From contig NZ_JAUOEM010000003.1 in NCBI RefSeq assembly GCF_030540875.1, forward strand, positions 372,001 to 436,000: a stretch of DNA of 64,000 bases, in the 5' to 3' direction. This document shows positions 7,453-16,974 of this stretch, piece by piece (positions within the stretch are counted from its first letter, which is position 1; every line of letters starts with the position of its first letter). A program made the translations under genes and the position numbers. The notes beneath the pieces are model-generated. The model saw only the letters and a program-made list of their open reading frames with translations, ran no database searches and was not told the origin of the DNA. The DNA is from Flavivirga amylovorans (GTDB lineage Bacteria > Bacteroidota > Bacteroidia > Flavobacteriales > Flavobacteriaceae).

Positions 7453-8466
7453 TTAAGAAACAATCTTATCAATTAATTTTAATTCGCCTTCAGAGAAACT
7501 TAAGTTGTCTACAGCCTTTATATTTTCTTTTAATTGCTTTGGAGAACTGGCTCCTATTAAAACAGATGCTACTTGTGGTTGCCTTAAAATCCATGCAATG
7601 GCCATTTGTGATAGTTTTTGCCCACGTTCTTGAGCTATCGCATTTAAGTGTTGAATCTTTTCGATATTACTAGTTACAGTATCCACATTTAAATAGGTGA
7701 GATCTTTGGCAGCTCTGGAACCTTCAGGGATGCCTTTTAAGTACTTATCAGTCAATAAACCTTGAGCCAGTGGAGAAAAGGCAATACAGCCTACGCCGTT
7801 TTCTTCTAAAGTGTTTAAAAGCCCATCTTCAACCCAGCGATCGAACATAGAATAACGTGCTTGGTGCAAAATAAAAGGCACATTCAGTCTTTTAAGAATC
7901 TCGGCAGCTTTTTGTGTGTCTTCTGGTTCGTAATTAGAAATACCAACATACAGTGCTTTTCCTTGGCGTACAATATCGGCAAGTGCACCCATCGTTTCTT
8001 CTAAAGGTGTATCAGGATCTGGTCTGTGGTGATAAAAAATATCTACATAATCTAACCCCATACGTTTTAAACTTTGGTCCAGGCTTGACATCAAATATTT
8101 TCTCGATCCTAAATTACCATAAGGTCCAGGCCACATATCGTAACCAGCTTTGGTAGCAATAAATAACTCATCTCTATAAGATTTAAAATCTTTTTTAAAG
8201 ATGGTACCAAAGTTTTCTTCGGCAGATCCGTAAGGAGGCCCGTAGTTATTAGCTAAATCTAAATGTGTAATTCCTAAATCGAAAGCACATCTAATAATAT
8301 CTCTACCATTTTGTATGTTATCAACAAAACCAAAGTTATGCCATAAGCCTAATGATATAACTGGCAAAAGCACACCGCTTTTTCCAGATCTTTTATAAGT
8401 CATGGTATCATACCTATCGTTTGAAGCTTGATAATTTGTTGTTCCGGATTTGTCGTTGATTTGCAT
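7453..8466 (-). CDS. aldo/keto reductase, YghZ (L-glyceraldehyde 3-phosphate reductase) type
   Basis: 337 aa TIM-barrel NAD(P)H-dependent reductase. The N-terminus after residue ~20 follows the YghZ pattern (YKRSGKSGVLLPVISLGLWHNFG). Catalytic residues are visible: Asp70 and Tyr75 (LDLANNYGPPYG), Lys106 (IATKAG) and the His pair at 146-147 (DIFYHHRPD). The C-terminal nucleotide-binding signature is LIGASSPKQLKEN. YghZ-type enzymes reduce small aldehydes such as L-glyceraldehyde-3-P and methylglyoxal. Length is normal. It is a single gene in the cytoplasm, and no operon partner is seen. Confidence 0.9.
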   Translation of the reverse strand: MQINDKSGTTNYQASNDRYDTMTYKRSGKSGVLLPVISLGLWHNFGFVDNIQNGRDIIRCAFDLGITHLDLANNYGPPYGSAEENFGTIFKKDFKSYRDELFIATKAGYDMWPGPYGNLGSRKYLMSSLDQSLKRMGLDYVDIFYHHRPDPDTPLEETMGALADIVRQGKALYVGISNYEPEDTQKAAEILKRLNVPFILHQARYSMFDRWVEDGLLNTLEENGVGCIAFSPLAQGLLTDKYLKGIPEGSRAAKDLTYLNVDTVTSNIEKIQHLNAIAQERGQKLSQMAIAWILRQPQVASVLIGASSPKQLKENIKAVDNLSFSEGELKLIDKIVS

Positions 8467-8555
8467 ATTTAGAGTAGCTAATAATAAAGATGTAAATGTA
8501 TAAATTAGTTTTTAAATTTGGTTATGAAAAAAGAAAATCCAAAACTCTTATTTAG

Positions 8556-8650
8556 TGTCATTGCGAAGGAGGCACGACTGTGGCAATCTTTTTAATCGTT
8601 TAAATTGCAATTTGAAAGATTACCACGTCGTTTCTCTCCTCGTAATGACA
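8556..8650. repeat. dispersed palindromic element (arms ~35 bp)
   Basis: An imperfect inverted repeat from TGTCATTGCGAAGGAGGC to its complement ending CTCCTCGTAATGACA. Arms are ~35 bp around a short centre. A half-copy recurs at 49690-49722. It resembles the short intergenic palindromes scattered in many Flavobacteriaceae genomes. No coding frame. Confidence 0.75.
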
Positions 8651-8716
8651 TATCATTTTAGCTTTTAGTTACGATAACGAAAGGAGGTTGCTAAAAAATA
8701 TTAGAAGTAGAAAGTT

Positions 8717-8788
8717 GTCCCATCGAGCGCAGTCAAGATGTATTATAAATCAATATTTTAAATAGTTCTCGACTGCGCTCGAACGGAC
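8717..8788. repeat. dispersed inverted repeat with CGAGCGCAGTC arms
   Basis: Arms GTCCCATCGAGCGCAGTC and GACTGCGCTCGAACGGAC face each other across an AT-rich centre. The sequence class is related to the repeats at 16887-16933 and 49621-49652. Between 8467 and 8836 I see only these two elements. Confidence 0.7.
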
Positions 8789-8835
8789 ATCTAAGTCTTA
8801 TTTTTAGGTGGTTTCTTTTAGTAAATTAATTGTAT

Positions 8836-11142
8836 TTAATCCTTTAAAGGTTGCTTAATATCCTTTTTTAAGTGTTTGGCATAAAAGCCCATCATAGATT
8901 TATAGAGGGCAATTCTGTTTTCTTCTTTACCAAATCCATGGCCTTCATCATATTTAACCATGTAAGGTACATCAAAACCTTTAGAGCGTAATGCGCTTAC
9001 AATTTGGTCAGACTCATCTATATTAACTCTAGGGTCGTTAGCACCTTGAACTACAAAAAGTGGTTTTTTAATTTTATCTATTTGGTATACTGGTGATACC
9101 TCTTCCATGATGGCTTTTTCTTCTGGCACATCTTCATCATACCAAATTTCTTTAATAATTTTTAAATAAGGTTTCCAATATGGAGGAATGGTTTTCATGA
9201 AAGAGAACAGATTAGAAACTCCAACATAATCTACACCGCACGCATATAAATCTGGTGTTTTTGTTAACCCACGAAGTACAGCATATCCACCATGACTCCC
9301 CCCGTAAATAGCTGCATTGTCTTTATCTATCCATCCTTGATCTACTACATATTGTAAACCATCTTCAACGTCATCCATGGCTTTTCTACCAATTTCTTTA
9401 AAACCAGATTCTAAAAATTCTTTACCGTAACCACCAGAAATTCTAAAGTTAACTTGTAATGTAGCATACCCACGACTGGCAAATAATTGGGCTTCTGGAT
9501 TGAATCCCCAAGAGTCTCTTATACCTTGTGGCCCTCCATGAGGGTTCACGATTACGGGTACTTTTTCTCCATTAAGAGCTTCTTTTGGCAAGGTGATGTA
9601 ACCATGTATGGTTTTTCCATCTCTACTTTTAAAAGTAATGGGGCGCATTTCTGCCATGTCCTTTTCAATAAGATTAGGCATGAGGTTATAAAGTAAATTA
9701 AATTCATCTTTTTTAGCATCATATGAATAATAAGTACCATATAATTTGTCACTTTGCAGGAAGATTAAATACTTGCTTTCATCATCAGTCACATCTGGGA
9801 TTGAATAATTATATCCTGGAAATTTTGTTGTAATTCTGTTATGTAACTTTTTGTAATATTTACTTACTGGTATCACATAGCTTTTTTCACCTTCATATGA
9901 AAAGTAGTCTAGTTCGTAGCCTCTGTTTCTAGATAGTCTTAATCCTGAAACATCATAATCATCATTTGAAAATAGTTTTTTAATGACTTTATCTTCTTTA
10001 AGATCGTATAAATATATTTGAGTTTTATCGCTATCTAAGTTTGATGTTACATAGGCTTCATGCGGATTTTTGGAAGCATAATTAAAAGAAGCTATATTAA
10101 AATTATCTTTCCAACTTAATTGTTTTTTTATTTTGTAGTTTTCTCCGTCAACAGTATAATAGAGATCAATGTTAACGCCATCACGTAGTTTTGCAAAGCC
10201 GCGTAATTTTCCGTCTTTATCAAATACATAGCTGTTAATTGGGTTAGCAGCATCTTCATTTTTATATAATTGCTCTAAAGCTCCTGTTTCAATATTGATT
10301 TTATATGGTTCGAATATCTGAGGATTGTTTTGATTCATAGAAATAATCATATGATCTTTATCTTCTTTCAAACTTTCTAAAATATTAACTTTTACACCTT
10401 CAAAAGGGGTTAATTCTTTAGCATTGCTACCGTCTATATTTACGGCAAATAAGTGGTAATCTTCGTTACCGCCTTTATCCATAACATACACCAAGCGCCC
10501 TTCGTTGGCCCAACCAAAACCTCGTATTAATTCATCTTTTTCTTCAATAACTCGCGTTACTTCATTTGTTTCAAGATTTTTTACGTAGATATGGTTTTTG
10601 GTGTTTTCGTCTTTTTCTCGATACGACAAATAGGTTCCGTTAGGCGAAAAACTAAAAGATCTGGCCTTTGGTCTTGCAAAATAATCTTCAACTGCGTATT
10701 TGTAATTTGTAGGATTCCAATTAGCTAACGCCTCCAGATCTTCATCAGAAGTTGGTAATGCAGTATTGCCGGGAAGTGTTTTTACTGTTTTTGATAGTAC
10801 TAACGGAAATTCTCCACCTCCTTGGTAAAAAGTACCAGATAGTGTGTTTTCTTTTAATGTAGCAATGTATTTTATTCCTGCTTGATTAAACTTGATTGTA
10901 AGGGTATCATTTGCATAATGTGTTTCGTCCATGGGGATGCCTGTAGCGCCTTGTGAAGGACTGTCCATAGTTGAAACATAGGCGTTTTCTTCACTTTTAA
11001 TATCAAATACCAAGGGGACTTCTGTTCCTTTAACAGATAACTTTCCTTTCCAAGAACCTGTAATATCTTGGGCGTTCATTTGGAGCACGGTGCATAAGAA
11101 GATGAGTAATGCACTGCTTAATTTAAAAATGGTCGTTTTCAT
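8836..11142 (-). CDS. secreted S9 family serine peptidase (prolyl oligopeptidase / acylaminoacyl peptidase type)
   Basis: 768 aa. It has a signal peptide (ends LQMNAQ), then a ~100-residue N-terminal beta domain, a beta-propeller domain (residues ~150-480) and a C-terminal alpha/beta-hydrolase domain. The catalytic triad is visible: Ser in YGGSHGG (~617), Asp in NDPRVN (~702) and His in DEGHGF (~732). The oxyanion-side motif NPHGGPQG is present. S9 enzymes cleave short proline-containing or N-acylated peptides. It is exported to the periplasm and probably used in peptide scavenging. It is monocistronic, with flanking genes separated by >100 nt. Confidence 0.92.
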   Translation of the reverse strand: MKTTIFKLSSALLIFLCTVLQMNAQDITGSWKGKLSVKGTEVPLVFDIKSEENAYVSTMDSPSQGATGIPMDETHYANDTLTIKFNQAGIKYIATLKENTLSGTFYQGGGEFPLVLSKTVKTLPGNTALPTSDEDLEALANWNPTNYKYAVEDYFARPKARSFSFSPNGTYLSYREKDENTKNHIYVKNLETNEVTRVIEEKDELIRGFGWANEGRLVYVMDKGGNEDYHLFAVNIDGSNAKELTPFEGVKVNILESLKEDKDHMIISMNQNNPQIFEPYKINIETGALEQLYKNEDAANPINSYVFDKDGKLRGFAKLRDGVNIDLYYTVDGENYKIKKQLSWKDNFNIASFNYASKNPHEAYVTSNLDSDKTQIYLYDLKEDKVIKKLFSNDDYDVSGLRLSRNRGYELDYFSYEGEKSYVIPVSKYYKKLHNRITTKFPGYNYSIPDVTDDESKYLIFLQSDKLYGTYYSYDAKKDEFNLLYNLMPNLIEKDMAEMRPITFKSRDGKTIHGYITLPKEALNGEKVPVIVNPHGGPQGIRDSWGFNPEAQLFASRGYATLQVNFRISGGYGKEFLESGFKEIGRKAMDDVEDGLQYVVDQGWIDKDNAAIYGGSHGGYAVLRGLTKTPDLYACGVDYVGVSNLFSFMKTIPPYWKPYLKIIKEIWYDEDVPEEKAIMEEVSPVYQIDKIKKPLFVVQGANDPRVNIDESDQIVSALRSKGFDVPYMVKYDEGHGFGKEENRIALYKSMMGFYAKHLKKDIKQPLKD

Positions 11143-11282
11143 TTTTTGATTGAATTAAAGAATTAATATTTTTTAAGCGCAAATTATCGTATCATAATAA
11201 AATGATATCTTATAGTTAGAAGACAAAAAATGAATTTTGTTACAAATTCATTTTAAAAATATCATATCGCTCGAATAAAAAA

Positions 11283-12590
11283 TCAATTTCTAATTTTAGC
11301 TAATTCAGTCGTTAACTCATCTTTTATAGCAGAATTACTATCACTTAAAGGTAATTGATTGGCATTTAAGAGGTTTGGGTTTTCCAATGGATTGCTGTTT
11401 AAGTTGTATAAAGCTTCAGAGCCATCGTCAAAATAAATGTATTTGTGAGTACTATTCCTAATAGTTATATCTTCATTTTCGGCATACACATACTGTCTCT
11501 TACTCACATTCTCTGTGTTTGAAAGTAATTCTTTAAAACTTCTGCTATCATTAATTTCAGTAGTAGATGCACCAGCTATATTTGCTATGGTTGCAAATAA
11601 ATCGGTTGTATTTATAAGAGCATCTTCTGTTTCATTAATGCGGGTTACGTTTTTTCCGGAAATAATCATAGGAACGTTAACGCCTCCTTGATATACACTT
11701 CCTTTAGCTCTAGCAGAAGCATATTCTTGTACCACTTGATTTGGAGTACCATTATCTCCTACAAAAATAATGACCGTGTTTTCTTTTTCTTCTTCAGACA
11801 TTGAATTGATTAATCTTCCCATTTCACTATCCATAGCTTCTAGTGCCGCCATATAATAGGGAAGTGGATTACTGTTTATACTGGCTTGGTCTGATGGTAA
11901 AACACCTTGAGAGTGTAAATTGTTTGGGGGTAAATGAAATGGTGTATGTGGTGCATTGTATGCTAGCCATAAAAACCAAGGAGTTGTTTGTTCTGCCACC
12001 CAATTAATAGCTAGGTCTGTAAATTTGGTTGTTGTATATGCAGTTGATTTTGTTGTAACACCATTTGTTGTCAGGTTCCAATCCCAATATGATTGCACAC
12101 CGCCACCCAATAGACCAGCAAAATGGTTTATGCCCATACTGTTTGGGTGCGTTTCATTATTAGATAAGTGCCATTTGCCAATAACGGCATGATTATATGC
12201 CCTGTTCGTATTTGTATCTATATAATTTTGTAAAGAAGTTTCGGAAGTCGATAACCTATCGCCAGGATCTAGTACATTAGTTTTAAAGCCATACTTTCCT
12301 GTTAAAATGGTTGCTCTAGTGGGAGAACAGGTAGGGTTGGACCATAGATTTGAAAACTTAATTCCTGAGTTTGTTAAACTTTGTAGCGTAGGCATTTTTG
12401 GTTTAACAGTTCCTATATCATAACCAGGCGTGGCATCTAATCCCATATCGTCCGCAATGATTAGTAAAATGTTAGGTACTGTATTTTGTGTGTTTTCTGT
12501 GGTTTCTTCAATAGTATCTATGATTTCTGACGAGTTATCACAGGAAAGAGATAATAATATAAATAGGTTGATTGCTAAGTAACGTCTCAT
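11283..12590 (-). CDS. sulfatase lipoprotein (formylglycine-dependent)
   Basis: 435 aa. The N-terminus is a lipoprotein signal with lipobox LSLSC (Cys17). The sulfatase fold follows: metal-binding NILLIIADDMG, then the maturation motif C-S-P-T-R with Cys88 to be converted to formylglycine, followed by ATILTGKYG. Further conserved parts are GKWHLS, HTPFHLP and FVGDNGTP. It hydrolyses sulfate esters, and in marine Flavobacteriaceae the substrates are usually algal sulfated polysaccharides. Here it stands alone, not inside a clear polysaccharide utilisation locus, so the substrate is unknown. No formylglycine-generating enzyme gene is in the window. Confidence 0.92.
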   Translation of the reverse strand: MRRYLAINLFILLSLSCDNSSEIIDTIEETTENTQNTVPNILLIIADDMGLDATPGYDIGTVKPKMPTLQSLTNSGIKFSNLWSNPTCSPTRATILTGKYGFKTNVLDPGDRLSTSETSLQNYIDTNTNRAYNHAVIGKWHLSNNETHPNSMGINHFAGLLGGGVQSYWDWNLTTNGVTTKSTAYTTTKFTDLAINWVAEQTTPWFLWLAYNAPHTPFHLPPNNLHSQGVLPSDQASINSNPLPYYMAALEAMDSEMGRLINSMSEEEKENTVIIFVGDNGTPNQVVQEYASARAKGSVYQGGVNVPMIISGKNVTRINETEDALINTTDLFATIANIAGASTTEINDSRSFKELLSNTENVSKRQYVYAENEDITIRNSTHKYIYFDDGSEALYNLNSNPLENPNLLNANQLPLSDSNSAIKDELTTELAKIRN

Positions 12591-12709
12591 AAAGTTATGT
12601 ATTATGTTATTGTTATGACTAAATAAATGTTAATAGGTTTAATTGAGTGTATAACTGATTCATTTTCAGTAGAAAAAATGTTCATTTGTAATTTTCGCAT
12701 TAAAGATTC

Positions 12710-12739
12710 TTGATAAACCCCATAAAGATGCTATTTTTG
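12710..12739 (+). promoter_or_regulatory. Bacteroidota promoter for the helicase gene
   Basis: TTG (12710-12712), a 19-nt spacer, then TATTTTTG (12732-12739), a perfect TAnnTTTG. It lies 20 nt before the ATG. Confidence 0.7.
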
Positions 12740-12759
12740 CACGTCACAAAATTATAGGG

Positions 12760-14313
12760 ATGTCCATTTCAGTTACAGAATTAGAAGAAAGAAAAGAAGG
12801 CAAAGATTTATATAGCTATCAAAAAGGGGCTATAGATAAAATTTTTAAGAGTTTTGATGAATCGCCTCTTGATTATCATTTATTGTATCAACTTCCAACT
12901 GGAGGTGGAAAAACAGTTATTTTTTCTGAAATTGTTAGACAATATCTTAAAAACCATAAAAAAAAGGTATTGGTGATGACGCATCGTATTGAATTATGTA
13001 AGCAGACATCTAACATGCTTACAGAGTTTGGTGTGATGAACAAGGTTGTGGACAGTAAAGCTAATTTGAGTGATCAAGCTGAATATAGCTGTTTTGTAGC
13101 TATGGTTGAAACGTTAAATAATAGGCTCCATGATGATAAATTGGATATTTCTGATATTGGCTTGGTTATTATTGATGAAGCTCATTACAATTCATTTACC
13201 AAACTCTTTAAATTTTTCAGTAAATCATTTATTTTAGGTGTTACGGCCACGCCTTTAAGTTCTAGTATAGAATTACCAATGACCGATAATTATGATGAAT
13301 TAATTGTTGGGGAAAGTATTGAATCTTTAATAGAAAATGGGTTTTTGGCTAGAGCAGAAATGTTTTCTTATAATGTAGGGTTAACGTCGTTAGTGGTTGG
13401 TGCCAATGGTGATTATACTGTGAAATCTTCTGAAGATTTATATACAGATAATGATATGCTTAGTAAGCTATTACAGGCTTACGAAGAGCGCTCTAAAGGG
13501 AAAAAGACATTAATTTTTAATAATGGAATTAATACGTCGTTACATGTTTACGATACGTTTAGAAGAGCTGGATATCCAGTAGCACATCTTGACAATACAA
13601 ATACTAAAAAAGAACGTGAACTAATTTTACAATGGTTTAAAAAGACACCGGATGCTATTTTAACATCGGTAAGTATTTTAACTACTGGATTTGATGAGCC
13701 AACTGTAGAGAGTATTATTTTAAATAGAGCAACAAAATCATTAACGCTTTATTATCAAATGATAGGTCGTGGATCTCGTATTTTAAAAGACAAAAGTACA
13801 TTTAGTGTTATTGACTTAGGAAATAATTTTCATCGATTTGGCCCTTGGGGTGACAACTTGGATTGGCAACGTATTTTTAAATCTCCTAATTACTATTTAG
13901 ATGCTATTTTAAGTGATGAAGAATTAGAAAGCAATTTCAGATATGAAATGCCAGATGAACTGCGTAAAGAGTTTTCTAAATCTAAAGATGTTCATTTTGA
14001 TATACAAAGAACTTATATAGAGTCTATTAGAAGCGGAGAGTCATCTAAAGTTGTGCTAGAACGTTCTATAGAACAGCATGCTAAAATTTGTATTGAAAAT
14101 AGTGAAGATGTTTATGATGCATTGGGCTTAGCAAAAATGCTAGGTGACGATATCGATTTTAGAATACAACGCTATACTAAGTGTATAAGTAAGAGTACTT
14201 ACAATTTTGTAGAGTGGTTAAAAGGCGATTATAGAAAAAAATTAAACGCTTATTTACGTTCAAATTTTGATGAAGTTTTTGAAGCTATTCATGGCTATCC
14301 GCCAGAAGATTAG
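12760..14313 (+). CDS. DEAH-type SF2 helicase (ResIII/RecQ-like motor, short)
   Basis: 517 aa cytoplasmic superfamily 2 ATPase. Motif I is PTGGGKT (46-52), motif II is DEAH (139-142) and motif III is VTATP (~160). The helicase C domain carries LIFNNGINTS, SILTTGFDEP and motif VI QMIGRGSR (~335). It resembles the short ResIII-type DNA/RNA helicases common in Bacteroidota, which lack restriction domains. The ~150-residue C-terminal tail has no recognised domain. It has its own strong promoter and precedes a cold-shock protein gene that also has its own -7 box. The substrate (RNA or DNA) cannot be told from sequence. Confidence 0.88.
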   Translation: MSISVTELEERKEGKDLYSYQKGAIDKIFKSFDESPLDYHLLYQLPTGGGKTVIFSEIVRQYLKNHKKKVLVMTHRIELCKQTSNMLTEFGVMNKVVDSKANLSDQAEYSCFVAMVETLNNRLHDDKLDISDIGLVIIDEAHYNSFTKLFKFFSKSFILGVTATPLSSSIELPMTDNYDELIVGESIESLIENGFLARAEMFSYNVGLTSLVVGANGDYTVKSSEDLYTDNDMLSKLLQAYEERSKGKKTLIFNNGINTSLHVYDTFRRAGYPVAHLDNTNTKKERELILQWFKKTPDAILTSVSILTTGFDEPTVESIILNRATKSLTLYYQMIGRGSRILKDKSTFSVIDLGNNFHRFGPWGDNLDWQRIFKSPNYYLDAILSDEELESNFRYEMPDELRKEFSKSKDVHFDIQRTYIESIRSGESSKVVLERSIEQHAKICIENSEDVYDALGLAKMLGDDIDFRIQRYTKCISKSTYNFVEWLKGDYRKKLNAYLRSNFDEVFEAIHGYPPED

Positions 14314-14367
14314 AGTACTTATATGATTTTACTTTTAAAATTATTACAAGATCCTTAAAATAAGGCG

Positions 14368-14375
14368 TATCTTTG
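14368..14375 (+). promoter_or_regulatory. -7 box TATCTTTG for the cold-shock gene
   Basis: A perfect TAnnTTTG match 41 nt before ATG 14417, leaving a 5' UTR of about 30-35 nt, as is typical for cold-shock genes. Confidence 0.5.
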
Positions 14376-14416
14376 TATTTAATTATTCACATTAAACAAG
14401 TACTGTAATATAAACT

Positions 14417-14869
14417 ATGGCAAAATCGCAAGTAACTTTTAACAAAATAGAAAAAGAAAAAAAACGCCTAAAGAAAAGAGAAGAAAAGCAAAAAAAGAAA
14501 GAAGCTCGTAGAGCTGAAGCTAAAGAAAACCCACAAGGAATTCAATTTGCGTATGTTGACTTTAATGGCAATTTAACAGACACGCCGCCAGATCCTGCTA
14601 TGCGTGAGAAAGTTGAAGCTGAAAGTATTGAATTAGGAATCCCTAAGAAAGAAGATAGAGAAGAAGAAGAACCAGCAAACAAAGAAGGAAAAGTGTCATT
14701 TTTTGACCATTCTAAAGGTTTTGGTTTTATAATCGATAGTGTAAATCAAGAAAAATACTTTGTACACGTTAGTGGATTGCTTGAACCTATTGAAGAAAAT
14801 GACAAAGTTACTTATGAGTTAGAACGTGGTCAAAAAGGAATGAACGCAGTTCGAGTGAAAAAGATTTAA
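14417..14869 (+). CDS. cold-shock domain protein with basic coiled N-terminus
   Basis: 150 aa. Residues ~10-40 are a Lys/Glu-rich helix. A linker follows, then a C-terminal cold-shock domain (residues ~88-150) with RNP1 (KGFGFI) and RNP2 (YFVHVS). Such proteins bind single-stranded RNA/DNA and act as RNA chaperones. The layout (charged helix plus CSD) is common in Bacteroidota and is often found beside RNA helicases, as here. The product is cytoplasmic. The family is certain; the specific target is unknown. Confidence 0.9.
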   Translation: MAKSQVTFNKIEKEKKRLKKREEKQKKKEARRAEAKENPQGIQFAYVDFNGNLTDTPPDPAMREKVEAESIELGIPKKEDREEEEPANKEGKVSFFDHSKGFGFIIDSVNQEKYFVHVSGLLEPIEENDKVTYELERGQKGMNAVRVKKI

Positions 14870-14935
14870 AGTATCTTTTTCTTTACTTTTGGATAGTTTT
14901 TCGATTATCTTATTTATTTTCTAATTATAGCATAG

Positions 14936-15850
14936 ATGAGTATATCTCGAAAAACGATTCTTATTATTTTGGCATTCTTTGCTATTTATGTTATTTGGGG
15001 ATCTACCTATCTTCTCAATAAAATAGCCGTAACAGAAATACCACCGTTTTTTGTAGCCTCCATACGTTTTTCTATGGCAGGAACTATCATATTCGTAATA
15101 GCTAGGTTTATGAAACTTAAGCTATCCATTAGTAGAAAGCAATTTATTAATTGTACCATCGCTGGTTTTTTATTCTTAGTATACGGTAACGGTGTTTTTA
15201 TTTGGGCTCTAAAATATTTGGATAGTGGTTTTGCTGCTCTGGAAGCTTCAACACAACCTCTTTTTGTATTATTATTAATGCGGCTTTTAGATGGTAAAAA
15301 AATGCAAACCAGATCTCTAATTGGTGTTGGTTTAGGCATTATTGGTATGTACCTTTTAGTTAGCCAAAAGGAACTCATTACTAGTGATGAAACCTTGCTG
15401 GGTATGGGTATGGCTTTTACCTGTGTTTTAGCGTGGAGTTATGGCAGTGTATTTGTTGCTAAAGCCGATTTACCACCCAATTTTTTTGTTAGTACAGCTT
15501 ATCAAATGATTATTGCTGGTGGACTTTTAGTAATTATAAGTTTACTTTTAAATGAAAACTGGGTATCGCCTTTAAATTGGACTCCCAAGGTACAGTGGTC
15601 TTTAATTTTTTTAATTGTATTTGGAGGCGTTATAGCTTTTACAGCATTTAATTATTTGCTTAAAGTTGTTTCTACAGAGAAAGCCTCCACTTCTGCGTAT
15701 GTAAATCCTATTGTTGCCATACTATTGGGTTGGTACGTACTAGATGAAACTATTACAACCCAAACCATAGTAGCAGCCTGTATCCTTTTAACAGGTGTTT
15801 TCTTTATTACGTCACGTAAAAAAATAAAAACCAGAACTATTGGAAGTTAA
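14936..15850 (+). CDS. EamA/DMT family permease (YedA-like)
   Basis: 304 aa inner-membrane protein with about 10 predicted membrane helices in two EamA repeats. It begins with the family hallmark IYVIWGSTYLLNKIAV and includes the ALEASTQPLFVLLLMRLL helix. The second repeat ends with YVNPIVAILLGWYVLDE. DMT permeases export amino acids or other metabolites. Its end overlaps the start of the next EamA gene by 11 nt, so the two are translationally coupled. The substrate cannot be inferred. Confidence 0.9.
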   Translation: MSISRKTILIILAFFAIYVIWGSTYLLNKIAVTEIPPFFVASIRFSMAGTIIFVIARFMKLKLSISRKQFINCTIAGFLFLVYGNGVFIWALKYLDSGFAALEASTQPLFVLLLMRLLDGKKMQTRSLIGVGLGIIGMYLLVSQKELITSDETLLGMGMAFTCVLAWSYGSVFVAKADLPPNFFVSTAYQMIIAGGLLVIISLLLNENWVSPLNWTPKVQWSLIFLIVFGGVIAFTAFNYLLKVVSTEKASTSAYVNPIVAILLGWYVLDETITTQTIVAACILLTGVFFITSRKKIKTRTIGS

Positions 15851-16700
15851 GAGTGCCATAAAGTTTATGCTTATTAGTACTTTAGCATTTGCCTGTATGA
15901 ATGCTATCATTAAACACTTAGTACATGTTAGTGCATATCAAATTGTTTTTTTTAGATCGATAAGTTCTTTAGTATTCACATTTACTTTTCTAATAAAAAA
16001 TAATATTTCAATTTTAGGTAATCAGAAAAAGCTTCTGGTTACTAGAAGTATAGTAGGTGTTACTTCCATGACTTTCTTTTTTATGTCTACCAAACATTTA
16101 CCAATTGGCACAGCGGTTTCGTTACGATATATAGCGCCTATTTTTGCAGCAATTTTTGCTATATTCTTACTGCGTGAAAAAGTAAAACCTTGGCAATGGT
16201 TTTTTTTCGCAATGGCTTTTCTAGGTGTTTTAATTTTAAAAGGCTTTGATACAGAATTGAATACTTATGGTCTTTTATTAGCTTGTCTTTCTGCCGTTTT
16301 TAGTGGATTAGTATATGTAACAATAAGTAAAATAGGAAAAGGAGATCATCCTGTTGTTGTTGTTAATTATTTTATGGTAATTTCAACCATAGTAGGAGGG
16401 ATACTTTCTGTCAATAATTGGGTAACTCCAGAAGGCATTGAATGGATGTTGCTATTTGGACTGGGAGTTTTTGGGTATTTTGGACAGTTATTTATGACGA
16501 AGGCTTTTCAAGCAGCAGCTACAAATGTTGTAGCGCCACTTAAATATTTAGAGGTGCTTTATACCGTTCTGTTTGGAGTATTTATGTTTAGTGAGGTTTA
16601 TACATTTTGGAGTTTATTGGGGATTGCATTAATTATAGCAGGATTGGTGCTTAATGTCGTGTATAAAGGCAAATCGAAGCAGAATAGTAGTCATAGATGA
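15840..16700 (+). CDS. EamA/DMT family permease (second of a coupled pair)
   Basis: 286 aa with about 10 membrane helices and two EamA repeats (FACMNAIIKHLVH, IAPIFAAIFAIFLLREKVKPWQ and LKYLEVLYTVLFGVFMFSE). The start is TTG at 15840, inside the end of the previous permease gene. An ATG 27 nt later (15867) is an alternative but would remove part of helix 1. The overlap suggests coexpression. It could act as its own transporter. The two proteins differ strongly, so they are not a recent duplication. Confidence 0.85.
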   Translation: MEVKSAIKFMLISTLAFACMNAIIKHLVHVSAYQIVFFRSISSLVFTFTFLIKNNISILGNQKKLLVTRSIVGVTSMTFFFMSTKHLPIGTAVSLRYIAPIFAAIFAIFLLREKVKPWQWFFFAMAFLGVLILKGFDTELNTYGLLLACLSAVFSGLVYVTISKIGKGDHPVVVVNYFMVISTIVGGILSVNNWVTPEGIEWMLLFGLGVFGYFGQLFMTKAFQAAATNVVAPLKYLEVLYTVLFGVFMFSEVYTFWSLLGIALIIAGLVLNVVYKGKSKQNSSHR

Positions 16701-16886
16701 TAGTCATATTATTTTAAGCGAAGGAAATCACATAATCAATAACAAAGAACAATTTATAGATAGTTCGAGAATAAAATCAAGAATTTATCCAGGTGTAAAG
16801 TGTGATATCCTCCGCTTTATATAACCTCAAAACCGTAGTTTAAAGGAGCATTAAAATTTAGATGTTTAAATAAATAGGTTTAATAG

Positions 16887-16933
16887 GTTTCGACTTTAAC
16901 CTGTCTTGAGTAGAATCGAAAGACTCAACCTGA
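16887..16933. repeat. dispersed repeat fragment (CCTGTCTTGAG class)
   Basis: The core CCTGTCTTGAGTAGAATCGAAA is similar to CCTGTCTTGAGCGAAGTCGAAA at 49623. It is an intergenic palindromic remnant. Confidence 0.5.
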
Positions 16934-16974
16934 CCATTTAGATTTAACTTAGAATACGTTAAATAATTAGTGTA

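Noticed and set aside
15007-15378. 123-codon minus-strand frame inside the first EamA gene
   Set aside because: The EamA frame is certain and the antisense product has no family features.
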